The position numbers and the translations under genes were made by a program. Under the pieces are notes generated by a model, which saw only the letters and a list, made by a program, of their open reading frames with translations, was not told the DNA's origin and ran no database searches. From Enorma sp964624825 (GTDB lineage: Bacteria; Actinomycetota; Coriobacteriia; Coriobacteriales; Coriobacteriaceae), in the NCBI GenBank assembly GCA_964624825.1, contig CAZUYD010000011.1:1-60334 (forward strand): a stretch of 60,334 bases of DNA. Reading direction: 5' to 3'. Position 1 is the stretch's first letter; each line of letters begins with the position of its first letter. Below, in pieces: positions 47,895 through 56,963 of this stretch.

Positions 47895-48929
47895 CTATGC
47901 GATTTCGACGCGCGCGCCCGTCTTGCTCGATGCGATGCTTGCGAACACCGCTTTCATGGCCGGCAGTACGCTCGCAGCGGTAACCGCGGGTTCCACATCG
48001 CGCTCGATGCAATCGATGAACGCGTCGATAACGCCTGAAGCGGTCTGGTTGTCATTGGTCTGAATCGCCTCAACGTCATAGAGCTCGCGCTCGCCGTCGC
48101 GGCGGTCAACCACGATGGAATGAGCTGGATCGTCGTAGATGCGCATGACGCCCTCGGTGCCGTAGATGATGGTGGAGTTGTCTTCTGGGCCGTAATACGT
48201 CCAGCTGGCGGTCATGGTTCCCATGGCGCCCCCGCTCATCTGATAGATGCAGAGCGCGTTGTCATCCACCCCGACCGGGTTCCCATCGGGGTCGCGCTTG
48301 TCGAGCGTGCTCACCAAGGCGGTCGTCGCCACCACCGTCTGGCCGATGAGCCACTGGATCAAATCGGTCTTGTGCACGCCCAGATCTGCCATAGCGCCCA
48401 TGGATGCGCGCTTGGAGTCGAAAAACCAGCTGCCCGTGCCGGGGTCGATGCTCCAGGTTTCGGGACCGCCATGCCCAAATGTGGTGCGAAACGTCAGCAC
48501 GGTGCCGATGCGCCCCGCGTCGAGCAGCTCCTTCGCGCGAATATGCGCCTTTGCGAACCGCTGGTTCTGGTCAATCATGAGCTTTTTGCCCGCTGCCTCG
48601 GCTGCGGTGACCATCTGCTCGCACTCATCGAGGGTTATGGCCATCGGCTTTTCGCACAGCACGTGCTTGCCGGCATTCAGCGCCTTGATGGTAATCTCCG
48701 CGTGCGTGGCGTTCGAGGTGCATACGCTCACCGCGTCGATGTCCTCTGCAGCAAGCAGCGCGTCGAGGGTCTCATACGCGGTGGCACCATACCGCTCGGC
48801 AAGCGCGCAGGCGCGCTGATAGTTCACATCGTATAAACCGGTAATCTGCGCGCATTCGTTCGCCTCGTACTCTGGCAGATGCCGAACCTGCGCGATCTTC
48901 CCACACCCGATAACACCGATGCGTACCAT
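47895..48929 (-). CDS. Gfo/Idh/MocA-family NAD(P)-dependent oxidoreductase
   Basis: The ATG at 48929 follows GAGGAGG and gives 344 residues; the track upstream is not supported. The N-terminal Rossmann fold opens VRIGVIGCGKIAQVRHLPEY, and CEKPMAITLDECEQMV carries the conserved lysine of the EKP motif. GAMADLGVHKTDLIQWLIG carries the catalytic-region histidine. Family members oxidise inositol, sugars or glycosides, often at C3. It is the first gene of the five-gene ABC operon, directly behind the LacI-type operator. Confidence 0.92.
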   Translation of the reverse strand: MVRIGVIGCGKIAQVRHLPEYEANECAQITGLYDVNYQRACALAERYGATAYETLDALLAAEDIDAVSVCTSNATHAEITIKALNAGKHVLCEKPMAITLDECEQMVTAAEAAGKKLMIDQNQRFAKAHIRAKELLDAGRIGTVLTFRTTFGHGGPETWSIDPGTGSWFFDSKRASMGAMADLGVHKTDLIQWLIGQTVVATTALVSTLDKRDPDGNPVGVDDNALCIYQMSGGAMGTMTASWTYYGPEDNSTIIYGTEGVMRIYDDPAHSIVVDRRDGERELYDVEAIQTNDNQTASGVIDAFIDCIERDVEPAVTAASVLPAMKAVFASIASSKTGARVEIA

Positions 48930-49013
48930 ATGGCCCTCCTCATCTGCGCCTGCTGAAAATGCGTGCGACGCGCGAGCGCGATGCAACGCAGCCGCACCCC
49001 GAACCAGCACGCC

Positions 49014-49040
49014 ATTATATGAAAGAAATTTTCATATAAT
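49014..49040. promoter_or_regulatory. Operator 1 of the LacI/oxidoreductase divergent region
   Basis: ATTATATGAAA (49014-49024) and its exact complement (49030-49040) flank a five-base spacer. Its left arm contains the complement of TATAAT (49014-49019), a -10 candidate for the oxidoreductase operon. Binding here would block that promoter. Confidence 0.75.
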
Positions 49041-49147
49041 GAGCAGTTCTTTCATAACCGATGATATATATCCTGCTTTTTTCTTACTGTTTCCATTCTG
49101 TGAACGGCCTTTTTCGCTGGGTGAATGGTTTTTTCTAATCCTGCTAT

Positions 49148-49172
49148 TACTAATGAAAAGTTTTCATTAGTA
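49148..49172. promoter_or_regulatory. Operator 2 of the LacI/oxidoreductase divergent region
   Basis: TACTAATGAAAA (49148-49159) and its exact complement (49161-49172) are separated by one base. The half-site ATGAAAA is shared with operator 1. It overlaps a probable lacI promoter with TATAGA at 49171-49176, so it should give self-repression. The two operators are about 134 bp apart, a distance compatible with DNA looping. Nothing else is seen in the 310-bp gap 48930-49239. Confidence 0.7.
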
Positions 49173-49239
49173 TAGAAGACAGCACGAGGACATCCTGCGG
49201 CGCATCCCGTGCGCCCCGTCGCAGAAACGAGCGGATACC

Positions 49240-50331
49240 ATGGCAAACAAGGTAACCATAGAGCAGGTTGCGCAGCATGCGGGCGTTTCGCCCGCAACCG
49301 TTTCGCGTGTTATCAACCACCCCGATTTGGTGAGTGCCAAAACCATCGATCGGGTTAACGCGAGCATTCAGGAGCTCGGTTATTCGAGCCTCATCGACCA
49401 GTATCGCGACCGGGAAGCGAAAGGCGCAGACGCCAAGGATGCCGGCCACCGCCCCATTGTGGTGAACCTGCCCTGGCTCGATAACCCGTTTTACAGTGAG
49501 ATTGTCCGCGGCATCCGCGTTGCGGCGCGTATCGCCGGCTACGACGTGCTCGTTTCCTGGGATGTGCCGCAGCACGCGAACGCAGACGAGTACTGCGCGA
49601 TGCTCAGGCGGTGCAACGCGAGCGGCATCATCACGCTCTGCCCGCTCACAACCGAGGTGCTCGCCCGCATCGACGCGACGCTTCCCGCGGTGCAGTGCTG
49701 CGAGAGCAACCCTGAATCGGGCATTCCGTATGTAACGATCGATGACGTCGCGGCCGCGCAGACCGCCGTGGAGCACCTCGTCTCGTGCGGGTGCACGCGC
49801 CTGTCGATCGTGAGCGGCCCGCGCGAATACAAGTATTCCCGTGACCGCACGGCCGGGTTCTTAGACGTCGTGCGCGCGCACGAGCTCGCGGTCAATCCCA
49901 GCTGGATCTTACAGGTGCCAGACAACAACTATGCCCTCGCCTACTCCGCCGTCTGCCACCTGCTCGAATCGGAGAACATCCCCGATGGGATCTTCTGCTG
50001 CTCAGACACCTATGGCGCGGCGGCCGTGCGCGCGGCGAAGAAGGCGGGGCTTACCGTCCCCGACGACCTTATGGTGGTGGGATTTGATAACGTCGATTTA
50101 GCGACGATGATCAGCCCGTCGCTCACCACAGTGAGCCAGCCCCGTTACCGCATGGGCTACACGGCGTGCAGCCTGCTCCTTGAGCGCTTGATGGGCGGCG
50201 GCATGGCACGATCCATGACGCTTGAGACCGAGCTGATCGTGCGCGAATCGACCGCGCAGCCGCACGTGCGGCAAAACGGGCAGGATCGCACCCAATCCCT
50301 CGCCATATATCATCATCGTGAGGAGCATTGA
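49240..50331 (+). CDS. LacI-family transcriptional regulator
   Basis: The protein has 363 residues. The N-terminal helix-turn-helix TIEQVAQHAGVSPATVSRVINHPDLVSAKTIDRV and hinge NASIQELGY are canonical. A periplasmic-binding-type effector domain follows (VNLPWLDNPFYSEIVRGIRVAARIAGY and VTVPDDLMVVGFDNVDLATM, SPSLTTVSQPRYRMG). It is divergent from the oxidoreductase/ABC operon, with two palindromes between them, and probably represses it until the sugar binds. Confidence 0.94.
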   Translation: MANKVTIEQVAQHAGVSPATVSRVINHPDLVSAKTIDRVNASIQELGYSSLIDQYRDREAKGADAKDAGHRPIVVNLPWLDNPFYSEIVRGIRVAARIAGYDVLVSWDVPQHANADEYCAMLRRCNASGIITLCPLTTEVLARIDATLPAVQCCESNPESGIPYVTIDDVAAAQTAVEHLVSCGCTRLSIVSGPREYKYSRDRTAGFLDVVRAHELAVNPSWILQVPDNNYALAYSAVCHLLESENIPDGIFCCSDTYGAAAVRAAKKAGLTVPDDLMVVGFDNVDLATMISPSLTTVSQPRYRMGYTACSLLLERLMGGGMARSMTLETELIVRESTAQPHVRQNGQDRTQSLAIYHHREEH

Positions 50332-50422
50332 GTTCTGCGATGTTTTTTCTACCATGGCGCGCCGAACATAGTATGCTGGTGCCTTACGCTGGTCCATAAG
50401 TCCGCGGAAGAAAGAAGGCACC

Positions 50423-51316
50423 ATGTCTCACGAAACCCCCAGCACCGCATCTACGCTCTACCGCCGCGACGGGTCGTATATCCCGCGCGTTGCCGCCGTT
50501 CACGACCTGTGCGGCTATGGAAAATGCTCCCTCGGCGTCGCCATTCCGGTGCTCTCCGCCGCCGGCTGCGACGTGTGCCCCGTGCCCACGGGGATATTCT
50601 CGAGCCATACCGCATTTCCCGGGTGGTACATGCACGACACCACCGATATCCTGTCCGACTACCTCGCTGCCTGGAAGACCATCGGCGTCGAGATCGATGC
50701 GGTGTATTCCGGCTTCTTAGGAGCGCCCGAGCAGGTCGATCGCATCCGCGAGCTCTATATCATGTACCCCGACGCGCTGCGCGTTGTTGACCCCGTCATG
50801 GCAGACCACGGTACGGTCTATGCAACCTATACGCCGGAGCTCTGCCGTGCGATGGCCGAACTCGCCGAGGGGGCTGACATCTTGACGCCCAACCTCACGG
50901 AGGCGGCGATCATCCTCGACCAGCCCATTGGAAGCGCATGGGCGGGTGAAAACATCTCGAATGACGAGGCGCGCGCACTGGTTGACGGACTGCTGGCCAA
51001 GGGCGCCAAGACGGTGGTGCTCAAGGGAATCCAGCGCGGCGACGGGCTCATCCGCAACTTCGTCGGGTCGCACGACGGCTCCTTCTTCGAAGTCAGCAAC
51101 GAGCTGCTTCCCTACATGCTCCACGGCACGGGAGACCTCTACTGCTCCTGCCTTCTTGCCGCCGTTATGGCAGGGCACACCATGCAGGAGGCGGTTCGCT
51201 TCGCCGGCAACCTCGTGCACGACGCGATGCTCGTCTCGTCACAGCAGCCCCAGTTCAAAGACCGCGGCGTCAGCTTCGAGCCGCTGTTGGGCCGGGTGTC
51301 GGCGCTGCTCGGGTAA
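50423..51316 (+). CDS. Pyridoxamine/pyridoxal kinase
   Basis: The protein has 297 residues, with GAAAGAAGG before the ATG. RVAAVHDLCGYGKCSLGVAIPVL and the final GTGDLYCSCLLAAVMAGH, carrying the catalytic aspartate of the ribokinase superfamily, match PdxK/PdxY-type kinases. VVDPVMADHGTVY and TPNLTEAAIIL are further signatures. It phosphorylates vitamin B6 vitamers with ATP. A seven-bp GC hairpin (51322-51342) lies just after the stop. It is a single gene convergent with the next. Confidence 0.92.
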   Translation: MSHETPSTASTLYRRDGSYIPRVAAVHDLCGYGKCSLGVAIPVLSAAGCDVCPVPTGIFSSHTAFPGWYMHDTTDILSDYLAAWKTIGVEIDAVYSGFLGAPEQVDRIRELYIMYPDALRVVDPVMADHGTVYATYTPELCRAMAELAEGADILTPNLTEAAIILDQPIGSAWAGENISNDEARALVDGLLAKGAKTVVLKGIQRGDGLIRNFVGSHDGSFFEVSNELLPYMLHGTGDLYCSCLLAAVMAGHTMQEAVRFAGNLVHDAMLVSSQQPQFKDRGVSFEPLLGRVSALLG

Positions 51317-51321
51317 TACGC

Positions 51322-51342
51322 GGGGCGCGCGGCAGGCGCCCC
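51322..51342 (+). terminator. Possible terminator after the pyridoxamine kinase gene
   Basis: GGGGCGC (51322-51328) and GCGCCCC (51336-51342) form a perfect seven-bp stem six bases after the stop codon. There is no T tract, so the function is uncertain. Confidence 0.4.
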
Positions 51343-51411
51343 TCCGCGAGCATCTTGCAAGCGGGCGTCTGCCGCTCGGCGCTGGCCGGTCGAGCATTGC
51401 GGGCTGGCCGG

Positions 51412-52581
51412 TCAGCTTGCTTCGCTTGCCTCGTCGGCGGCATCCGAACTTGCATCTGCGCCCGCATCCGCGGCGCCGCTTGAGTCCGTCGCCTCATCAT
51501 CGTCGTCGCCGTCACCCTGGGTTGCCGCGCTCAGCGCATCGCTCAGCGTCTCCCCGCCGTCCGTCCCCAGGTACAGCTCCTCGCCCTTGAGAGCCTGTCC
51601 GAACGAGCGCTCCTCATCCTGGGCTTCAAGGTCGGCCTCGTCAACGCTCGGTGTTCCGATGAGCGACGACACCGAGTTCACCTGCTCCTGAATTTGCGCG
51701 GCGATCTCTTCGTCCATGCCGACAATCCGCAACTGCCAGTCGATGTTGCTCGACGCCTCGGATTTGTTCTTCGTCCAGATGAACGAGAAAATCTGCTGCA
51801 CCTCACCGCGATCCAGGACATCTCCCGAAAGAAAACCCTCGCTCACGATGTTGCCGTCGTCATCGACCACGGCGGACACGTTGTAGACCACGCGGTTGAT
51901 ATTGTCGTTCAGCAGGGCGTTTGTTGCGAGCGCGGCTGCTTCGATCTGGCTGTTTGAAAAGAGCTCCAGCTCGTTTTCCGCATCGGTAGACACGACGCTC
52001 ACCTCAACGACGCCCGTGCTCTCGTCGGCCTCGTCGATGGTGAATTCATCCGGAAACTGCGTGAAGCCGTTCCCCCACTCAACGCCGCCTTCGAGCGCGC
52101 GCGCCACGGTTTCCGCATTGACCGTGTCGGAGAGATTCGCGGTGTTCAGGCGCCGCATGACACCATAGCCGATCTGCAGGCCCACCACCAGCGCGATGAT
52201 GCCCACGATGAAGGCGACGCCGAAGCGCGAGATGGTGTTGCCAACCTTGGAACCCGACGGGTCTTCATCGGAGAGCGGGTCTACGGTGGCTTCCCGGCGC
52301 GAACGGCCGTCTTCCTCAGGCAGGAGCGCTTTCTTGCCGGCGCCCTCTTCATCGGCCGCAAACCCGTCAACAAGCTCGCCCGCACGCGGTGCATCATCCG
52401 CGCGCGACCCCGCGCCCTCACTCGGCACCGCGCCCTCATTCGCTAACGAGCGCTTCGAGCGCTGCGGCACATGGCGCCTCTTGCGAGCCTTGACGCGCGC
52501 GGGATCTACGACACCAGACGAATCGAGCTCGGAGAAGAGCTCGGTTACTTCCTCGGGCGTGGGTTGTGGTTTCTTAGCCAT
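51412..52581 (-). CDS. Single-pass membrane protein of unknown function
   Basis: The protein has 389 residues. Residues 1-115 or so are a charged, low-complexity cytoplasmic region with basic stretches (ARKRRHVPQRSKRS). One membrane segment at about residues 118-138 (FGVAFIVGIIALVVGLQIGYGVM) leads to an external domain of about 200 residues, then an Asp/Ala/Ser-rich acidic tail. The external part includes SNSQIEAAALATNALLNDNINRVVYNVSAVVDDDGNIV. I do not recognise a family. It lies 42 bp downstream of the ABC exporter gene on the same strand, so it may be an accessory protein, but this is inference. Confidence 0.8.
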   Translation of the reverse strand: MAKKPQPTPEEVTELFSELDSSGVVDPARVKARKRRHVPQRSKRSLANEGAVPSEGAGSRADDAPRAGELVDGFAADEEGAGKKALLPEEDGRSRREATVDPLSDEDPSGSKVGNTISRFGVAFIVGIIALVVGLQIGYGVMRRLNTANLSDTVNAETVARALEGGVEWGNGFTQFPDEFTIDEADESTGVVEVSVVSTDAENELELFSNSQIEAAALATNALLNDNINRVVYNVSAVVDDDGNIVSEGFLSGDVLDRGEVQQIFSFIWTKNKSEASSNIDWQLRIVGMDEEIAAQIQEQVNSVSSLIGTPSVDEADLEAQDEERSFGQALKGEELYLGTDGGETLSDALSAATQGDGDDDDEATDSSGAADAGADASSDAADEASEAS

Positions 52582-52623
52582 GCCGTTCCTGTCATATATT
52601 CGCCGTCGGGGCGCGCGTGCGCG

Positions 52624-54444
52624 TCACCGCTGCGTCGAAGCGCTCGGCACCGCGGCGCGTGCACCCTCAAACTGCATTCGATAGTAACGGGCATAGGTGC
52701 CGTTGTGTGCGAGAAGCTCGTCATGCGCGCCGCGCTCCACAACACGGCCATGCTCGACGGTGGCGATTTCGTCGGCGTTCTTAATTGTCGAAAGCCGGTG
52801 CGCGATGATGGTGGTCGTGCGGTCGCGCGCAAGCAGCTCAAGCGACTCCTGCACCGCTTCCTCGCTTTCGTTGTCCAGCGCCGAGGTCGCTTCGTCGAGG
52901 ATGAGAATCGCCGGATCCTTGAGGAACACGCGCGCGATGGCCACGCGCTGCTTCTGACCTCCCGAGAGCCGGCTGCCGCGTTCACCGACAACGGTTTCGT
53001 AACCCTGGGGCAGGCTCTCGATGAATCCATGGATGTTCGCCCGACGCGCCGCCTCGACAATCGCCTCCTGCGTGGCACCCGGGCGGCCATACGCGATGTT
53101 CTCGCCGATGGTGCCGTCGAAGAGGTAGACGTCTTGCTGCACCAGGCCGATCGCCTCGCGCAGGCTCTGCTGCGTCACCGTGCGCACATCCTGCCCGTCG
53201 ATGGTGATGGAGCCTGCCTGCACATCGTAGAAGCGCGGCAACAGCGAGCACGTCGTGGTCTTGCCGCCGCCCGATGGGCCAACGAGCGCGATGGTTTCGC
53301 CCGGACGTATAGAAAGGTCGAGATGGTCGATAACCGGCCGTTCCATATGGTCGCCCAACGCGCGGCCGTCATAGCTGAAGCAGACGTCGCGATACTCGAT
53401 TGCACCCTTTTGCACGACTAGTTCACGTGCGCCCGGCGCGTCAACGATGTCTGGTTCGCTCATAAGCACCTCATCCATGCGCCGGAAACCCGCGATAGCC
53501 TTCTGAAACGTCTCGGTCGAGTTCACGAGCGTTTCGATAGGCGTGGTGAACAGCGAGATGTAGAGCGCGAAGGTACCCATATCGAGTGCGCTCAGCTTGC
53601 CCTGCGCAACGAGGTAGCCGCCGAACACGACCACGATGGTGAAGAGCGCGCCCGTCATGCAGGCGCTCGTCGCTTGATATGAACCCATGACGTGGTACAT
53701 GGAGGCCTTTGAGTCGAGATAGCGGTCGTTGGAACGGCGGAACTTGACGCGCTCGGTATCCTCGTTCGCGAACGACTTCACCACCCGCATGCCCGCAAGC
53801 GAGTCCTGCAGCTGCGAGTTCACCTCGGAGATCTTAAGCCGATTGTCGGTGTACACCGCACGCATGCGCAGGTTTTGGCGCACCATGAGCGCGACGAACA
53901 GCGCGGTCACCGCCGCCATCGCCCCGGTGAGCTCGGGCGATATGGCAAGCAAGATCACAAACGCGCCAATAATCTCGATGCCGCAGGTAATAAGCCATTC
54001 CGGCACGTGATGCGCCGCCTCGCAGATGTCGAAGAGGTCGTTGACCACGCGGCTCATCATGTCGCCGGAATTCACGCGATCGAAGTACGCGAAACTGAAC
54101 CGCTCGTACTGATCGAACAGGTCTTGGCGCATCTTCGCTTCCATGCGCGCGCCCATAATGTGTCCTTGCGCCGAGACGAAGTAACGGCAGGCGCAGCGGA
54201 CGCCGTACATGATGACGAACCCCGTGGCGATCATCGCAAGCGACGACATGATGGCATGCGAACCCTCTGTGAAGAGCCCGTTCACAAGAGTTCGCAAGAT
54301 CACGGGAAACGCTAGGTCGATGCCGGCAATCACGAGCGCGCAGACGGTGTCCGCGATGAGCAGATGCGCCTGCGGCTTGTAATACGCAAGAAAGCGCCGA
54401 AACATGGTGGGTGCATGCGATGCGCGGGCAGCGGAGGCGCTCAT
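52624..54444 (-). CDS. ABC exporter, fused membrane and ATPase domains (MdlB/MsbA type)
   Basis: The ATG at 54444 gives 606 residues; GAG is present upstream but weak, so a nearby ATG at 54405 is possible. Six membrane segments (residues about 25-310) are followed by the nucleotide-binding domain with ALVGPSGGGKTTTCSLLPRFY (Walker A), RLSGGQKQRVAIARV (signature) and ILILDEATSALDNE (Walker B). IAHRLSTIKNADEIATVEHG is the switch region. It should work as a homodimer exporting a lipid, peptide or drug. No second half-transporter gene is next to it. Confidence 0.93.
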   Translation of the reverse strand: MSASAARASHAPTMFRRFLAYYKPQAHLLIADTVCALVIAGIDLAFPVILRTLVNGLFTEGSHAIMSSLAMIATGFVIMYGVRCACRYFVSAQGHIMGARMEAKMRQDLFDQYERFSFAYFDRVNSGDMMSRVVNDLFDICEAAHHVPEWLITCGIEIIGAFVILLAISPELTGAMAAVTALFVALMVRQNLRMRAVYTDNRLKISEVNSQLQDSLAGMRVVKSFANEDTERVKFRRSNDRYLDSKASMYHVMGSYQATSACMTGALFTIVVVFGGYLVAQGKLSALDMGTFALYISLFTTPIETLVNSTETFQKAIAGFRRMDEVLMSEPDIVDAPGARELVVQKGAIEYRDVCFSYDGRALGDHMERPVIDHLDLSIRPGETIALVGPSGGGKTTTCSLLPRFYDVQAGSITIDGQDVRTVTQQSLREAIGLVQQDVYLFDGTIGENIAYGRPGATQEAIVEAARRANIHGFIESLPQGYETVVGERGSRLSGGQKQRVAIARVFLKDPAILILDEATSALDNESEEAVQESLELLARDRTTTIIAHRLSTIKNADEIATVEHGRVVERGAHDELLAHNGTYARYYRMQFEGARAAVPSASTQR

Positions 54445-54665
54445 AAGCTCACTCTTTCTAACACGGCGACAGCGGGCGCACGGCCTGCGCCCAAGCAAGA
54501 CAGTATATAACGCTGATACCGAGATGTGAGACAGAACTGTAAGCGTACGACCTTAGCTAGCATGTCAAGACGCGCCTGCGTGTGCCCTCCGAGCCCGAAG
54601 GCGTGCGTGTTGCGAACGCGCGCGTCTATTTCGTCATTGTCGAAAATGTTTTTGATAATGGGAGC

Positions 54666-54870
54666 TGTTTCATGCTCTTCGCAGCTTGTTTCACGGGGTG
54701 GTTGCATCCACTTTTCAAGTTTGGCGACGTTTTTCACCGCCTTCAGAAGTAGACAAAGAAGTGCCGATCCATGTACCTGGGGATTCTTTTGCGTCGATGG
54801 CTAGTGTACTCGCGAAAGTCCCCAAATGTGTCGCCAAACTTGAAATCTCGCTCCATGAAACAGGCGAAAC
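54666..54870 (+). repeat. Dispersed palindromic element, copy 3 (opposite orientation)
   Basis: Arms at 54709-54734 and 54824-54849 share TTCAAGTTTGGCGAC and its complement GTCGCCAAACTTGAA, with an interior of 89 bp as in copy 1. The arms are less perfect at their inner and outer ends. The interior has TGTACCTGGGG, the complement of the block in copies 1 and 2, so this copy is inverted relative to them. CATGAAACA (54854-54862) is the right outer arm. Confidence 0.82.
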
Positions 54871-55297
54871 GCGATTTCATGAGCACCCACGGAGGTCTTC
54901 AGCGCGGCGTGCGCCGCTTAACACCTGATGCCCGACTACCAACCTAGAGTAGAAAGTCGAACCTGCAACTAACCCCGCTTTGCTGCAGCCGCTTAGCTTA
55001 CCTTGCCCGATTATCAAGATATGACTTCAGGGAATCTGCGGAGATGGAATGCCATCGCAGGCGATGAGCTCTATTGTCCCACGATCCATCTTCCAATATC
55101 CATGAGCAGCGATATTTCCGAAGCTTCGTATGCAATGCCAAGGAATGTCGGGAGACTGTTCGTTACCCCATCGCTTGGCATCCTCGGCCCCCCTCCTGCG
55201 GGCACGGTTGCTGCATCAGAACATATACCGCCAGCAATGGCCGCAGGGTGCCGTTGCTGTTGTCTTCATCCGCTTTCGCCCTGATAGCAGAATCGTG

Positions 55298-55334
55298 CGG
55301 TTGGCGTCTAACGCCTGGTGCTAGATGCCAACCG
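55298..55334. repeat. 17-bp palindrome downstream of the gat operon
   Basis: Left arm 55298-55314 and right arm 55318-55334 pair at 16 of 17 positions in RNA, counting two G-U pairs, around a CTG loop. The centre CTAACGCCTGGTGCTAGA closely matches that of 11868-11896. It starts 17 bases past the IIA stop, so it may end or protect the gat transcript, but no T tract follows. Confidence 0.65.
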
Positions 55335-55351
55335 CATACTGTCTGGAGACT

Positions 55352-55825
55352 CTACGAGCAGAGTTTTTGCATCGTGGCGACCATGCCTTCAGGTGTGGTT
55401 TGCGCCATAATCTCGGCCACGGCATCGGCATCCAGAAAGACGTTCATCAACGCCTGGAGCACCGCGACCTGGCCCTCTTCATGCGCGGTCAGACCGAGGT
55501 TCACAATGAGCTGCGCCGGCACATCGCCGCCAAGACCCGCCATTCCCTCGAACATGACGGGCTCCTTGGGCTTGATCACCGCGATGTAGGGCTTTTTCAA
55601 ATGCTCGGGATCGACGTGGGGAAGCGCCACTGAAATGGTTTCGAACGCAAGGCCGGTCGGGTAGTTCTTCTCGCGCGTCGTGATGCCCTCGTACCAGGTA
55701 TCCTTTATGTAACCCTGCGCGTCGAGATTCTGCTCGAGCTTCTTGAACAGATCGAAGCGGTCGGTAGCCTCGAAGTCGAAGAACACCAGCTCCGGCTTGA
55801 AGAGATCGATGTCCACATTTGCCAT
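55352..55825 (-). CDS. gatA: PTS fructose-family (galactitol-type) IIA component
   Basis: The protein has 157 residues. FETISVALPHVDPEHLKKPYIAVIKPKEPVMF has the phosphoaccepting His70 in LPH, the GatA/fructose IIA signature. The length is as expected. It passes phosphate from HPr to the galactitol-type IIB encoded at the other end of the locus. It is the last gene on the minus strand, 98 bp after the class II aldolase gene. Confidence 0.93.
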   Translation of the reverse strand: MANVDIDLFKPELVFFDFEATDRFDLFKKLEQNLDAQGYIKDTWYEGITTREKNYPTGLAFETISVALPHVDPEHLKKPYIAVIKPKEPVMFEGMAGLGGDVPAQLIVNLGLTAHEEGQVAVLQALMNVFLDADAVAEIMAQTTPEGMVATMQKLCS

Positions 55826-55923
55826 GTCTCGTACCTCATATCTTTCGTAGGTCTCAGCGTCTTACAGCTCGTGGCTGCAACATGCGCATCATGTCAACTG
55901 CCTTGGAAAACTTCCGGCGTCGG

Positions 55924-56811
55924 TTACGCAAGCGGAGCGGCGCCGTTTGCAAACACCTCAACGACGCTTGAGAAGTCCTCGACCAAGCGGTCATAGGCGA
56001 CGGTGGTCAGATCGTGCCAATACACCACCGCATCAGCATCTTTGGCGCGCGCGTCATCTATTACCGTGCACGCCGCTTCGCCGGCAAACTTCGCGCCATA
56101 GGTGTAGTAGTTGATCTTGCGGATGCCGGCATCGATAGCCTTGTGGTAGTCATCGTTGGACACGCCAGACCCGCCATGCATAACAAGCGGCACTTTCACC
56201 CGGTCGCGAATGTTGGTAAGCACGTCGAAGGAAAGATGCGGCTCGCCCTTATACAAGCCGTGAACCGTTCCGAACGAGCACGCCAGGATGTCCAGGCCGG
56301 TTGCCTCCACAAAATCGCGGGCTTGATCTGGGTCGGTATAGACCGCGCCGGCCTCTTCGGCCGTGCCGCCCTCAGGACGCTCGCCTCCCTCGCGCGAACC
56401 CATGGAGCCCAGCTCGCATTCTAGCCCGGCGCCATAGGGAGCGCACATGTCGGCCGCGCGCGCAGAATTCTCGACATTTGCCTCATAGGATTCCATGGAG
56501 CCATCGTACATGACGCCGTTGAACCCCATTTCGAGCGCGCGATGCATATACGAGAGATGCTCGCAATGGTCGAGGTGGACGCAAACCTGCGCACTCGAAC
56601 GCTCGGCGAGCGCCACCATGGCAGGTCCGATCTTGTCGAGCGGCATGATGCCCTCATGGGCTTCGGCATGCGCAAGAATCACCGGGTAGCCGGTCTGCTC
56701 GGCTACATCGATCACAGCGCGTACCGCCTCAAAACTCGGCGCGTTGAACTGCCCGATTCCCATGTTGTTCTGTTCGGCAATCGCACAGATGTCACGCAGG
56801 TTGATAAGCAT
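55924..56811 (-). CDS. Class II ketose-bisphosphate aldolase (GatY/KbaY-like)
   Basis: The ATG at 56811, eight bases after AAAGGG, gives 295 residues; a GTG at 56817 is too close to the ribosome binding site. Zinc ligands are visible in VCVHLDHCEHL, SFGTVHGLY and LVMHGGSGVS. The chain is of GatY/KbaY/Fba size and class. It would cleave tagatose or fructose 1,6-bisphosphate (or an equivalent) to triose phosphates. A GatZ/KbaZ partner, needed by some GatY enzymes, is absent from the window. Confidence 0.9.
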   Translation of the reverse strand: MLINLRDICAIAEQNNMGIGQFNAPSFEAVRAVIDVAEQTGYPVILAHAEAHEGIMPLDKIGPAMVALAERSSAQVCVHLDHCEHLSYMHRALEMGFNGVMYDGSMESYEANVENSARAADMCAPYGAGLECELGSMGSREGGERPEGGTAEEAGAVYTDPDQARDFVEATGLDILACSFGTVHGLYKGEPHLSFDVLTNIRDRVKVPLVMHGGSGVSNDDYHKAIDAGIRKINYYTYGAKFAGEAACTVIDDARAKDADAVVYWHDLTTVAYDRLVEDFSSVVEVFANGAAPLA

Positions 56812-56864
56812 AGTCACATCCCTTTCGCAGATTTTGATCGTTTAATACAGGCTCATCGTAGAGC

Positions 56865-56963
56865 CGCTGGGAACAAAACGGTGCTAGCACTCCTCTATGT
56901 TGAGTGCAGCGAACACGTAGTTCAAAGAATCGCTGGGGACAAAGCGGTGTTAGCGCTCCTCAT
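56865..56963. repeat. Direct repeat covering the aldolase gene end
   Basis: Thirty-one-base units starting CGCTGGG at 56865 and 56931, 66 bp apart, differ at four positions, all transitions. The second copy spans the stop codon of the fuculose-aldolase-like gene, and the first is a decayed copy lying downstream of it. It looks like an old local duplication. Confidence 0.6.

Larger units (their letters stand above)
54445..55351. other. 907-bp intergenic region between the ABC exporter and the gat locus
   Basis: It holds copy 3 of the palindromic element (54666-54870) and the long palindrome 55298-55334. A short open frame in the element, TTG at 54686 to 54928, is discussed in the findings. 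The stretch from about 54930 to 55297 shows nothing I can assign. Confidence 0.55.
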
